Part shown: in pieces, positions 53,809-61,763 of the stretch
How the letters are laid out: the number at the start of each line of letters is the position of its first letter
How positions within the stretch are numbered: the first letter of the stretch is position 1
From: JAJEFO01 sp022819605
Lineage (GTDB): Bacteria > Pseudomonadota > Alphaproteobacteria > Rhodobacterales > Rhodobacteraceae
Assembly: GCA_965221545.1 (NCBI GenBank)
Contig: OZ244901.1
Location: 1,426,001-1,490,000, forward strand
DNA length: 64,000 nucleotides
Reading direction: 5' to 3'
Notes under the pieces: generated by a model
The model's input: only the letters and a program-made list of their open reading frames with translations
Database searches by the model: none
Told to the model about the DNA's origin: nothing
Program-made: the position numbers and the translations under genes

Positions 53809-56117
53809 GCCCGCGCCCTCTCGCGTCTCGGGTCTACGAAGGGAATTGAAGTCACCTTGCCCGTGAGCCTCTTCATGCGGCCGTCGAGCTGACCTGCCTC
53901 CAGCACGGTTTCGTCAGCGGCATGCTCGACCGAAAGACGTGCAAGCGCAATGGCGCGTTCGAGCGTCGGCGACCTCGTGGCGGAGGTGACAACCCCCACC
54001 TGTCGTTCGCCGTCGTAAACGGGAGCTCCGTGGGAAGGGACGTCGTCGCACTCGAAGAGGAGACCCTTCAGGACGCGTCGCTCTGACGCAGCGTTTCGTT
54101 CGAGCGCGGTGCGGCCCACGAATTCCGGCTTGTTCATGTCGACGGCAAATCCAAGCCCGGCTTCCAGCGCATCGACGCCGGGCGCAAACTCCGAACCCGG
54201 AGCTGCGAAGCCCGCCTCGATGCGTATGATCTCAAGAGCATCGGAGCCCATGGGCGTGAGCCCGTGGGTCCTGCCGGCTTCTGCCAGCGCGTCCCAGATG
54301 ACGATCGCGTCCGCAGCACTGCAAAAGATCTCGTAACCCAATTCGCCGGTGTATCCGGTGCGTGTCAGGAAGAAGGGTGCGCCCTCGCGGTCGTGCAGTC
54401 GGGCGACGGTCGCGCCGAACCACCGCATCTGCTCCAGCGACGGCACATGTGGCTGGGTGAACAGGATGTCACGCAGGAGATCCCGGGACTTTGGCCCCTG
54501 AACGGCCAGATTAGGCAATGCGCCACCAAGATCGTGGATGCGTACCTGCCACCCTCTTTCCTCGGTGAGCCGGGTCAGCCAGCGCCCGCTCTCCTCTGTG
54601 CCGCAACACCAGCGGAACAGTTGCGGCGCCATGCGAAACAGCGTGCCGTCGTCGATCACCTGGCCGGTCTCGTCGCACATGAGCGAGTATGTTCCGCGCC
54701 AGACGGAGAGCCTTGCGACGTCGCGGGTCATGGCGTGCTGAAGAAGGCGCTCGGCATCCGGTCCGATGACATCGAATTTCCTGAGGCCGCTCATGTCCTG
54801 AACGGTGACGGCGGTTCTGCAGGCCCAATACTCCTCAAGCGTTCCGTGGGCGGGGAACGAGACCGGAGCCCACAGGTCACGAGCAGGCGCAAAGGCGTTT
54901 GTCAGGGGCTCAAGCCGCGGGTGAAAGGCGGAGATCTGGCTCATGGTCACTGGACCGTCTTCCTTTGGCCGATACGCGACTGCGCGCTGAATCACGTTGT
55001 CGCTCTCGTAAATTCGCACATGAATGTCCGTCGGGTTCCATCCGTTGATGGGGTCAATGTCGTCGGGGCAGGCGGTAGACGTGCAGACAAGATCGTCAAG
55101 CGCCTTCATCACGACGAAGTCTCCTGCGCGCGAATGTGACTCTTCGGTCTGGATCTGGTGATTCGGATCGATCCAGGTGTTCCAGAAGAAGTTCACGGCA
55201 GGCCAGGCAACCCGAGGAGCGATTCCATAGGGAGCGAATGCAAGGGACATGTTGTCCGAGCAATTCACGTGGCCCGGAAAACCCCGTTCCTCGTAGCCGC
55301 GCGCCGTGCAGGCCATTCCGAACGTGTCATGGCGACCGCAGCTGTCCTGGACGACTTGCAGAAGGGGGGCAAGCGACGCATCGTAGAACTTGTCGAAAAG
55401 GCCGGGTCCGGGGTATGCGCGTCTTACCATGCTGCGCGTCGCGGTGCTGTCGATCACGAGTTCCTCGTCGCGATCGAGGCCACGCATTCGAATGGCCTGG
55501 AAGTCCGAGCATTGCTGTCCTTCCAAGTCGATGACCTGAACGAATTCGCCCTTTTGGATCTCGTAGGCTTTCGCTGACCCGCGCAAGACCGTGAACTCCT
55601 CCCGCACCTTGCCAAGCGGGTCAGGCAGCACCGTTTGTTCGCTTGCAGGCTGAAGGGTTGCGCTGACCACGCCTTGCGCAGAGCCGGAAATCAGGCCCTC
55701 CCGCTCAGCGGGCCGGATCAGCCAGACCGTCACCGAGTCTCTCGCCTTGAGGATCACCGGTTCTTCGGAACTCTCGATAAGCACCGCCTGAATTGTCCCG
55801 TCGGTCCCACCCCCGTTGGCTTCGATCCATCCAAGAAGCGGCTGCGCATGGAAACTCTCCGTGTCGATCTTGACCGGATCTTGCAAGCCGAGATGCGTCG
55901 GCCTTGATTTGCCGTGCACGTCAAATGCAGCGACGGCCACCGTGCCGTTGCCGTTGATTGCAAGGAGGTCGCCTTTCTTGAGGTTGAATTTCCGAACCGA
56001 ACGCGGATCGATCGTGAACTCGGTGCCTTTGGATCGTGGGCTGAACCCGGGAAAGTGCCTGCCCAGCACTTTTTGCTCCGCGTTCGAGAAGCGTTGCAGC
56101 ACTTGCTGATCCAGCAT
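53805..56117 (-). CDS. DUF1989-GcvT fusion protein, probable folate-dependent demethylase
   Basis: The 770-residue protein joins a DUF1989 (urea-carboxylase-associated) region to a GcvT aminomethyltransferase. Residues ~190-390 carry the DUF1989 Cys motifs (LEGQQCSDFQAI; SCGRHDTFG; TSTACPDDIDP). Residues ~400-770 are GcvT-like, with VQDMSGLRKFDVIGPDAERL, GQVIDDGTLFR (catalytic Asp position), GYTGELGYEI and GVVTSATRSPTL. The first ~185 residues look like a further beta-rich domain. The start is ATG 56117 after a GGGGGGA run. It leads the ProVWX operon, so demethylation of an imported methylated compound is inferred. Confidence 0.85.
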   Translation of the reverse strand: MLDQQVLQRFSNAEQKVLGRHFPGFSPRSKGTEFTIDPRSVRKFNLKKGDLLAINGNGTVAVAAFDVHGKSRPTHLGLQDPVKIDTESFHAQPLLGWIEANGGGTDGTIQAVLIESSEEPVILKARDSVTVWLIRPAEREGLISGSAQGVVSATLQPASEQTVLPDPLGKVREEFTVLRGSAKAYEIQKGEFVQVIDLEGQQCSDFQAIRMRGLDRDEELVIDSTATRSMVRRAYPGPGLFDKFYDASLAPLLQVVQDSCGRHDTFGMACTARGYEERGFPGHVNCSDNMSLAFAPYGIAPRVAWPAVNFFWNTWIDPNHQIQTEESHSRAGDFVVMKALDDLVCTSTACPDDIDPINGWNPTDIHVRIYESDNVIQRAVAYRPKEDGPVTMSQISAFHPRLEPLTNAFAPARDLWAPVSFPAHGTLEEYWACRTAVTVQDMSGLRKFDVIGPDAERLLQHAMTRDVARLSVWRGTYSLMCDETGQVIDDGTLFRMAPQLFRWCCGTEESGRWLTRLTEERGWQVRIHDLGGALPNLAVQGPKSRDLLRDILFTQPHVPSLEQMRWFGATVARLHDREGAPFFLTRTGYTGELGYEIFCSAADAIVIWDALAEAGRTHGLTPMGSDALEIIRIEAGFAAPGSEFAPGVDALEAGLGFAVDMNKPEFVGRTALERNAASERRVLKGLLFECDDVPSHGAPVYDGERQVGVVTSATRSPTLERAIALARLSVEHAADETVLEAGQLDGRMKRLTGKVTSIPFVDPRRERARA

Positions 56118-56134
56118 AGTCCCCCCGGACGGAA

Positions 56135-56173
56135 TGAAACCGGTTACATTAGGAATTTGATCGGCTACATTTG
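56135..56173. promoter_or_regulatory. LacI-type operator and repeated half-site
   Basis: TGAAACCGGTTACA (56135-56148) is a near-perfect palindrome with the CCGG centre of LacI/GalR operators. The half-site CGGTTACATT (56141-56150) recurs as CGGCTACATT (56164-56173), 23 bases on. Both lie between the divergent LacI gene and the DUF1989-GcvT operon. Confidence 0.7.
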
Positions 56174-56223
56174 TCAATAGACGAGTGTGCAGGAAAGCCC
56201 GGAGCGAACACTGGATTTTCGAA

Positions 56224-57252
56224 ATGGCGGGTGCCCCGGATAGAAAGAGAGCCACGTTGCGAGACGTGGCGCAGATGGCAGGCGTTTCCGCGGCCACGGT
56301 GTCCCGCGTCGTGAATGCCAACGCTTTGGTTTCGGAAGGAACGCGCGTCAGAGTCCAGGCAGCAATTGATGCGCTTCATTTTGTGCCGAGCGCGGCAGCC
56401 CGGTCGATCAACTCGGGCCGCACGCATGTTGTTGGCGCGTTGGTACCGACGCTTGATAACGCGATTTTCTCGCGCTTTCTTGATGCGCTTGAAGAGGGTC
56501 TGGCGGGACATGGCTTGTCCTTGGTCGTGGCGACGACAAAGGACGACCCCGACAGGGAAGCCGAGCGCGCCAGGGGGCTTGTCGATATCGGCGTCGAGGG
56601 GCTGATCGTGTCGGGGGTCACGCACAGCCCGGTTCTTGATGCATTGATCGAGAAACGGGAATTGCCGGTCGTGGCAACCTCCTACTTTGATCCTTCGTAT
56701 CACCTTCCAACCGTTGGTTACGACAACGAGAGTGCGGCACGTTCCGCGCTCGGGCTTCTTCGTGAGACCGGCCACCAGGTCATAGCAGTCTATCACGGGC
56801 CGTCGGCCGGAAACGATCGAACTCGTGCACGCTTGAGGGCTTTCAGGAACGATTCCCAAGTTGAATTCAGGTTTTGCGCCATGCCGCTCGACGTGCTTGC
56901 TGCATCCAATGCGGCACGGCGCGACTTTGCCGAACCTTCCGGGATAACGGCTGTTCTTGCCTTGTCCGATGTGCTGGCTCAAGGCGCGTTGTTCGGGCTT
57001 CAGACACTCGGCATTTCGGTACCCGGAGAGGTGTCAGTCGTCGGCATTGACGACCTGCCAAGTTCGGCTGCCACGACACCCGCGCTGACAACGGTTCGCC
57101 TGCCGGTCCGCGAAATGGGACAAAGGGCGGCCACAGCTCTCGCGAATTGGGTCGAGGACGGCATGCGTCCCTCGCCGGAACGTCTTGAGACAAAAGTCAT
57201 GCGTCCATCGTGTTCCCTGGCTCCCGTTGTCGGCAATTTGCTCAGAAGGTAA
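56224..57252 (+). CDS. LacI/GalR family transcriptional regulator
   Basis: The 342-residue protein has the N-terminal LacI helix-turn-helix ATLRDVAQMAGVSAATVSRV, the hinge helix (SAAARSINSGRT), and a periplasmic-binding-like effector domain (GALVPTLDNAIFSRFLDALE; VVGIDDLPSSAATTPALTTV). The ATG at 56224 is used; a GTG at 56185 is possible and neither has a strong ribosome site. It is divergent from the DUF1989-GcvT/ProVWX operon with its likely operator between, so it is probably a local repressor responding to the transported compound. Confidence 0.9.
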   Translation: MAGAPDRKRATLRDVAQMAGVSAATVSRVVNANALVSEGTRVRVQAAIDALHFVPSAAARSINSGRTHVVGALVPTLDNAIFSRFLDALEEGLAGHGLSLVVATTKDDPDREAERARGLVDIGVEGLIVSGVTHSPVLDALIEKRELPVVATSYFDPSYHLPTVGYDNESAARSALGLLRETGHQVIAVYHGPSAGNDRTRARLRAFRNDSQVEFRFCAMPLDVLAASNAARRDFAEPSGITAVLALSDVLAQGALFGLQTLGISVPGEVSVVGIDDLPSSAATTPALTTVRLPVREMGQRAATALANWVEDGMRPSPERLETKVMRPSCSLAPVVGNLLRR

Positions 57253-57587
57253 TTCGGCATGCTGGGATCCGGCCGAGAGTGTCAGATGAGCAAGGCAGTC
57301 ACGCCTGAACTCGTCTGCGGACCCGGGGCCAGTTCCATGCACGCCGAACTGGAATCTCGTCAGAATCGATCATGCTCAGATCTGATGGCCATTCCTGAGA
57401 CTTGCAGAGCGACATTGCGCTTGAATTGAGCTGGCGCAAATTCTACGTGGCGGATCGAAAGTAAAGTGTCGCAGGAGCATTTAGCGCCTTGATAGCCTGG
57501 AGATGCGTTGGAAAACGAGAACTGGACGGGTTCTCGCTGCAGCGAGTTGTTTCAGGCCTTTGAGATGGAGAAGGGATTGCAGTCGGC
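57253..57587. other. 335-bp gap, no gene recognised
   Basis: Only short frames occur. The stretch must hold the promoter for the DUF2927 lipoprotein gene, but I see no clear -35/-10 pair or hairpin. Confidence 0.4.
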
Positions 57588-58529
57588 GTGATGATCGGAC
57601 GCTTGACACCGACCCTTGCGGCAGGCCTCGTCGTGCTTGCTCTCTGCGCATGCCAGCCGATGCCGTCGCCCGGTTCGCTGGATGCCTTCCTTCCGCCGGA
57701 TGACCGGTTGTCGGCCGACATCTCTCCCGCAAGCCGCGCGCTGCAAGACCACTACGGGCGCGTCCAGCAAGGCTACCTGACGCAAGGGTTGCTGCGCGTT
57801 GACGGGGGTGGTCCGGACGCAACATTCACAAGGCGGCAGCTTGTCGACAATTTCATGCGAATTGCCTTCTTCGAGGAATTCACCAGGGTTGGAGATCGGA
57901 TCGTTGCTCGCCGAACCGAAACGCACTTGCACCGCTGGGAAAGCCCGATTCGCATGCAGGTGCATTTTGGTACGTCGGTTCCGCAGGAAATTCGCAATCG
58001 CGACCAGGAATTCATCGCGGGCCTCGCGCGACGATTGTCGGCGCTGACAGGCGTTCCGATCACGCTGACTTCGCGCAGGGCCAATTTCCACGTCTTCGTC
58101 GTCAATGAGGACGAGCGTCGCGCGATGGGTCCGGCACTAAGGGCGATTCACTCAGGCATAGAGGCCTCCGCCGTCAGCGCAGTGCTCGGAATTCGCCGAC
58201 CGACGCTCTGCCTGGTCTATGCCGCCGAGGGCCGCGTGAAGGGTGTCTATGCCAAGGCGGTCGCCGTTGTTCGGGCCGAGCATCCGCCGCTGCTGCGGCA
58301 GTCGTGCTACCACGAGGAACTTGCGCAGGGACTTGGATTGCCGAACGACAGTCCCAAGGCGCGCCCTTCGATCTTCAACGACGACGAGGAATTCGCGTTC
58401 CTGACCACGCAGGATGAACTGTTGCTGCGCATGCTCTACGATCAGCGCCTTCATCCCGGAATGACAGCAGCCGAGGGCCGTCCGATCGTCGAGCGAATTG
58501 CGCGGGAACTGCTGGCTGGCGAGGTCTGA
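57588..58529 (+). CDS. DUF2927 family lipoprotein
   Basis: The 313-residue protein has a lipoprotein signal: hydrophobic TPTLAAGLVVLALCAC with Cys following LALCA, so it is probably lipid-anchored in the cell envelope. The C-terminal block CYHEELAQGLGLPNDSPKA followed by PSIFNDDEEFAFLTT is typical of DUF2927, a family common in Rhodobacterales and without a settled function; the HEE-type motif gives it a metalloprotease-like look. GTG 57588 and ATG 57591 are both possible starts. Confidence 0.85.
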   Translation: MMIGRLTPTLAAGLVVLALCACQPMPSPGSLDAFLPPDDRLSADISPASRALQDHYGRVQQGYLTQGLLRVDGGGPDATFTRRQLVDNFMRIAFFEEFTRVGDRIVARRTETHLHRWESPIRMQVHFGTSVPQEIRNRDQEFIAGLARRLSALTGVPITLTSRRANFHVFVVNEDERRAMGPALRAIHSGIEASAVSAVLGIRRPTLCLVYAAEGRVKGVYAKAVAVVRAEHPPLLRQSCYHEELAQGLGLPNDSPKARPSIFNDDEEFAFLTTQDELLLRMLYDQRLHPGMTAAEGRPIVERIARELLAGEV

Positions 58530-58684
58530 CGCAGAACACGTAGACGTGCGATGGTCATTGCTCGAAGCCCCACCGGAACTTGGTCTGAATGGGACCATCG
58601 TGCGCGCTACTTGCGAATGTTCGGGACAGTCGCGCCACTGGGCTCCCTCGGTGCTGGGATTCCGTGAGGATGCCGTGCCGATCG

Positions 58685-58760
58685 AACATTGCAGTGCACA
58701 ATGTTTGTGCAGTGGCAGAGGCACCTGCTGCTTGAAATGTAATGCAATATGCACTACATT
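58685..58760. promoter_or_regulatory. Two palindromes upstream of the TacAT-type pair
   Basis: AACATTG/CAATGTT (58685-58705, 7-base spacer) is a perfect 7-bp inverted repeat. AATGTAATGCA/TGCACTACATT (58736-58760, 3-base spacer) matches at 10 of 11 positions. Both lie just before the antitoxin gene and fit autoregulatory sites bound by a ribbon-helix-helix antitoxin-toxin complex. Confidence 0.5.
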
Positions 58761-58781
58761 TTAGGCAAGAAGGAGAAAAAA

Positions 58782-59090
58782 TTGCTGGATTTGAATGTGA
58801 CCGGCCTAAGTGGCGAGAAGCAGACTCGCACCACGCAGGTGCGACATGGCGACAGCTTGGCCGAGTTGATTGAGCGTGCCACGACTGCACTGGGTGTCGA
58901 AAAGTCCGTGTTCCTCCGCAACGCGATTGCCAAGGAAGCGCAGCGAGTCATTGAAAGCAGTTCGCGCCATGTGCTGACGGCAGATGATGCTAGGCTGTTT
59001 GCAGCGGCGCTCGACAAGCCGCCCGCACCGACGCCACGCGCACTTAATGCGGCCGCTTCCTATCGGCGTCGCGTTGCAAGTGCTGACTGA
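58782..59090 (+). CDS. DUF1778 (TacA-like) antitoxin
   Basis: The 102-residue protein resembles TacA antitoxins: a ribbon-helix-helix N-terminus, KEAQRVIESSSRHVLTADDA and the toxin-neutralising C-terminus LFAAALDKPPAPTPRAL. The TTG at 58782 is chosen because AAGGAG lies 6 bases upstream. The in-frame ATG at 58749 has no ribosome site and falls inside the putative operator. It overlaps the downstream acetyltransferase gene by 11 bases. Confidence 0.8.
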   Translation: MLDLNVTGLSGEKQTRTTQVRHGDSLAELIERATTALGVEKSVFLRNAIAKEAQRVIESSSRHVLTADDARLFAAALDKPPAPTPRALNAAASYRRRVASAD

Positions 59091-59616
59091 AGACACTCTC
59101 ATCAACATCGAGCGTTGGAACCCGGGGCGACATGATCACTCCGGGTTTGACTGTGGCGTCGATCGGTTGAACAAATTTCTGAAACTGTCAGCGAAAAAGC
59201 AGCAGAAATACGACATGAGCAGGGTCTATGTCGCGGTAGAGCCGGGGGAGACAATGATCCTTGGCTATCACGCGATCAATGTCGGCACGATGAATGTGGC
59301 CGAACTGGCAAAGCGGCCAAGGGGCGCACCGAGCCACGGCGAAATTCCGGTTCTCTTTCTCGGGCAGGTTGCGGTCGACAAATGGGCCCAAGGTCTCGGC
59401 ATTGGCAGCATTCTCATGCACCATGTGTTCGAGAAGGCATGCGTCGTCGCCGATGAAGCTGGCTGCCATGCAATCTTGCTGGACGTGATGTCGGATGGTG
59501 ACCCTGACGCCTTTGTCCAACGCAAGGGATGGTACGAAGAATTCGGGTTTCAGAGCTTCGCAAGCAATGAAGCCCGAATGTTCATGACAATCAAGCAGGT
59601 TCGGCAGATCGCTTGA
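59080..59616 (+). CDS. GNAT family acetyltransferase toxin (TacT-like)
   Basis: TacT-type toxins acetylate aminoacyl-tRNA and block translation. The 178-residue protein has the acetyl-CoA loop VAVDKWAQGLGIGSILM, an N-terminal ERWNPGRHDHSGFDCGVDRL typical of this clade, and a conserved Tyr region RKGWYEEFGFQSF. The GTG at 59080 (overlapping the antitoxin end) is chosen; starts at 59047 or 58984 would extend further into the antitoxin gene. Confidence 0.85.
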   Translation: MLTEDTLINIERWNPGRHDHSGFDCGVDRLNKFLKLSAKKQQKYDMSRVYVAVEPGETMILGYHAINVGTMNVAELAKRPRGAPSHGEIPVLFLGQVAVDKWAQGLGIGSILMHHVFEKACVVADEAGCHAILLDVMSDGDPDAFVQRKGWYEEFGFQSFASNEARMFMTIKQVRQIA

Positions 59617-59780
59617 ACCTAATGCGCGATGCCTCCATTCATTCGCTCAACGCCAATGGAACGACCGGTTTGCATCGGTTCGCGCTCGCCCGGATCAAGC
59701 AAGTCGATAGCGGCAAGTGCGCGACAGAAATCTTGTTCCACGCACGACCCTGCAGTCGACGGAATGACAGCGCTTGTTCG

Positions 59781-60686
59781 CTACGTTCGAGGCCTTGCTT
59801 CGTTCCTGTGCAATTCCGCGCCGACGATATCTTCCATCACGCGTGTGCAGACCCAGTTGTCTCCGTCCGGATATCTGGTCCGTCCAGCGTGGAAAATCTG
59901 CATTGCCGCAGCCGCCGTGTGCAGCGGGACGCCAAGTTCCTCGCCGAGTCCCATCGAAATCGTGAGGTCTTTGTGCATCGTGTTGATGTGGCTGCCGGTG
60001 CCCTCGAACTGCCGGTCGATGATCTTTTCGAGCGCGTTGTTCACGATGCCGCATCCCGCCGAGGAGGTCGAAAACACGTCCAGGAGGACTTGACCTGGAA
60101 TGCCTGCCTTGGCGGAGAGGGCTGCCGCTTCGAACGTTGCGGAGAACTGCGCCCCGATCAGCGATTGCAGGCAGGCCTTCACCGTCTGTCCGTCTCCCGG
60201 CTTGGTTCCGACCCGGTGAATGCTCGCCGACACCGCCTCCATCACGGGAGCAAAGCGGTCAAGGACCTCGTCAGGTGCCGCTGCCATCATGGTCAGCGTT
60301 CCACCCTGTGCCCCGGGGAATCCGCCCGACACCGGCGTGTCGATCATGTTGAGTCCGGCATCCGCCAGTGCCTCTCCGATCTCACGCGCTTCCCGCGGCT
60401 TGACCGTGGCAGAGAGGATCACTGCGCCGCCCTTGGCCATGGATGATGCGAGACCGTCCCCGAAGATGGCGGACTTTGCCTGGTCTCCATTCATCACCAT
60501 GACGAAGACGGCGTCCGCGTTGGCGCCGACCTCAGCCGCGGAAGCGGCGGGCTTGCCGCCGATATCGGCGAAGGCAGCCATGCGATCCGCGCTCAAGTCC
60601 AGGCCGGTGACTTGGAAACCGTTCTTGATCAGGTTGCGGGCGATCCCGGATCCCATGTCTCCGAGACCGATGACTCCAGTATTCAT
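59781..60686 (-). CDS. NAD(P)-dependent 3-hydroxyisobutyrate dehydrogenase-like oxidoreductase
   Basis: The 301-residue protein has the N-terminal Rossmann signature TGVIGLGDMGSGIARNL, the substrate-binding DTPVSGGFPGAQGGTLTMM and the catalytic Lys in GDGQTVKACLQSL. These are marks of 3-hydroxyisobutyrate dehydrogenase, tartronate semialdehyde reductase and relatives. It diverges from the PanB-like gene. The pair may work on one branched or short hydroxy acid, which is inference from position only. Confidence 0.92.
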   Translation of the reverse strand: MNTGVIGLGDMGSGIARNLIKNGFQVTGLDLSADRMAAFADIGGKPAASAAEVGANADAVFVMVMNGDQAKSAIFGDGLASSMAKGGAVILSATVKPREAREIGEALADAGLNMIDTPVSGGFPGAQGGTLTMMAAAPDEVLDRFAPVMEAVSASIHRVGTKPGDGQTVKACLQSLIGAQFSATFEAAALSAKAGIPGQVLLDVFSTSSAGCGIVNNALEKIIDRQFEGTGSHINTMHKDLTISMGLGEELGVPLHTAAAAMQIFHAGRTRYPDGDNWVCTRVMEDIVGAELHRNEARPRT

Positions 60687-60881
60687 GCGTTTCTCTCCTC
60701 AGTGCCGGCAATTTCCGGCGTTAGCGGCAGTTGAGGGATTTCGCACGCCGCTTCCGGCGTCGGACGGGTCCGGGAGACACCCTCTGTCCATTTCGTGCAG
60801 GGCGAATAAATGCTATCTGTTGTGGCACTTGCAAGACTTAAACCGAAACGGTTCAATTGCGCAAAATCGGGGAGGATGCCA

Positions 60882-61697
60882 GTGAAACGGATCTACGACT
60901 GGGACGCGAGGCCGCAACAGCGAAACTATACTGCAGCCGACCTGCGTGCCCTGAAGGGCGTGCGCAAGCTTGTTCAAACCACGGCAAATACGACGGAAGA
61001 GGCTGTTGCTGCCTGGGATGCCGGTTTGGATCTCGTCATGGGCAACGCGCACAACACGAAGGCGATTCGGGTCGGTGCACCGGACATGTTTTTCACTGCC
61101 GCCATTGCCTTGCCGGATTTTCCGACCGACAGGGACGTGCTCAATGCCGCGTTTCGCGCGATGAAGGACGGCGCGGATTCCGTCTACACTGCTCGGGGCC
61201 CCCATGTGGTGGAGATGCTTGCCCGCGAGGACATTCCCGTCATGTGCCACTTGGGCCTCGTGCCCCGGAAGTCCACCTGGAACGGCGGCTTGCGCGCCAT
61301 AGGCAAGACGGCTGAGGAAGCCTTCGAACTCTGGCAGGCATTCCGGCGCATGGAGGATGCAGGCGCGTTCTCGGTCGAAGCCGAGGTCATTTGCGCCAGG
61401 GTGATGAGCGAGATCAGCCGTCGCACTACGCTTGTCACGTCCTCGCTCGGTTCCGGATCCGGCAGCGACATCATCTATCTGTTTCAGAACGACATATGCG
61501 GGGAGCAACCCGAGAGCCCCAGGCACGCCCGGGCCTTCGGCAACCTTCATGCGCTCCATGAACGCATGAAGGTTGAACGTCGCGCCGCGCTGGAAGCATT
61601 CGCCAAGGAGGCGCGTGACGGCAGCTTTCCCGGCCGAGACGAGACCGCGGACATTGATGATGCCGAGTATGAGGAGTTTTGCGAGCGGCTTTCCTGA
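60882..61697 (+). CDS. PanB-like (ketopantoate hydroxymethyltransferase superfamily) enzyme, diverged
   Basis: The 271-residue TIM barrel matches the PanB/PEP-mutase fold: IPVMCHLGLVPRKSTWNGGL, MEDAGAFSVEAEVICARVMS (general base Glu region) and TTLVTSSLGSGSGSDIIY. The Mg-binding part differs: PanB has VGDSLG where this protein has MGNAHN, and the Glu of PanB's KLEGG is missing from SVYTARGP. It is therefore probably not a pantothenate enzyme. GTG 60882 is chosen because GGGGAGG lies 7 bases upstream. Confidence 0.75.
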   Translation: MKRIYDWDARPQQRNYTAADLRALKGVRKLVQTTANTTEEAVAAWDAGLDLVMGNAHNTKAIRVGAPDMFFTAAIALPDFPTDRDVLNAAFRAMKDGADSVYTARGPHVVEMLAREDIPVMCHLGLVPRKSTWNGGLRAIGKTAEEAFELWQAFRRMEDAGAFSVEAEVICARVMSEISRRTTLVTSSLGSGSGSDIIYLFQNDICGEQPESPRHARAFGNLHALHERMKVERRAALEAFAKEARDGSFPGRDETADIDDAEYEEFCERLS

Positions 61698-61763
61698 CAT
61701 GGATGTTGTGCCTGTCAGGACAAAGGAGGAGATGCCGCAATCCGCGTCGAGCGAGATGCGCGC

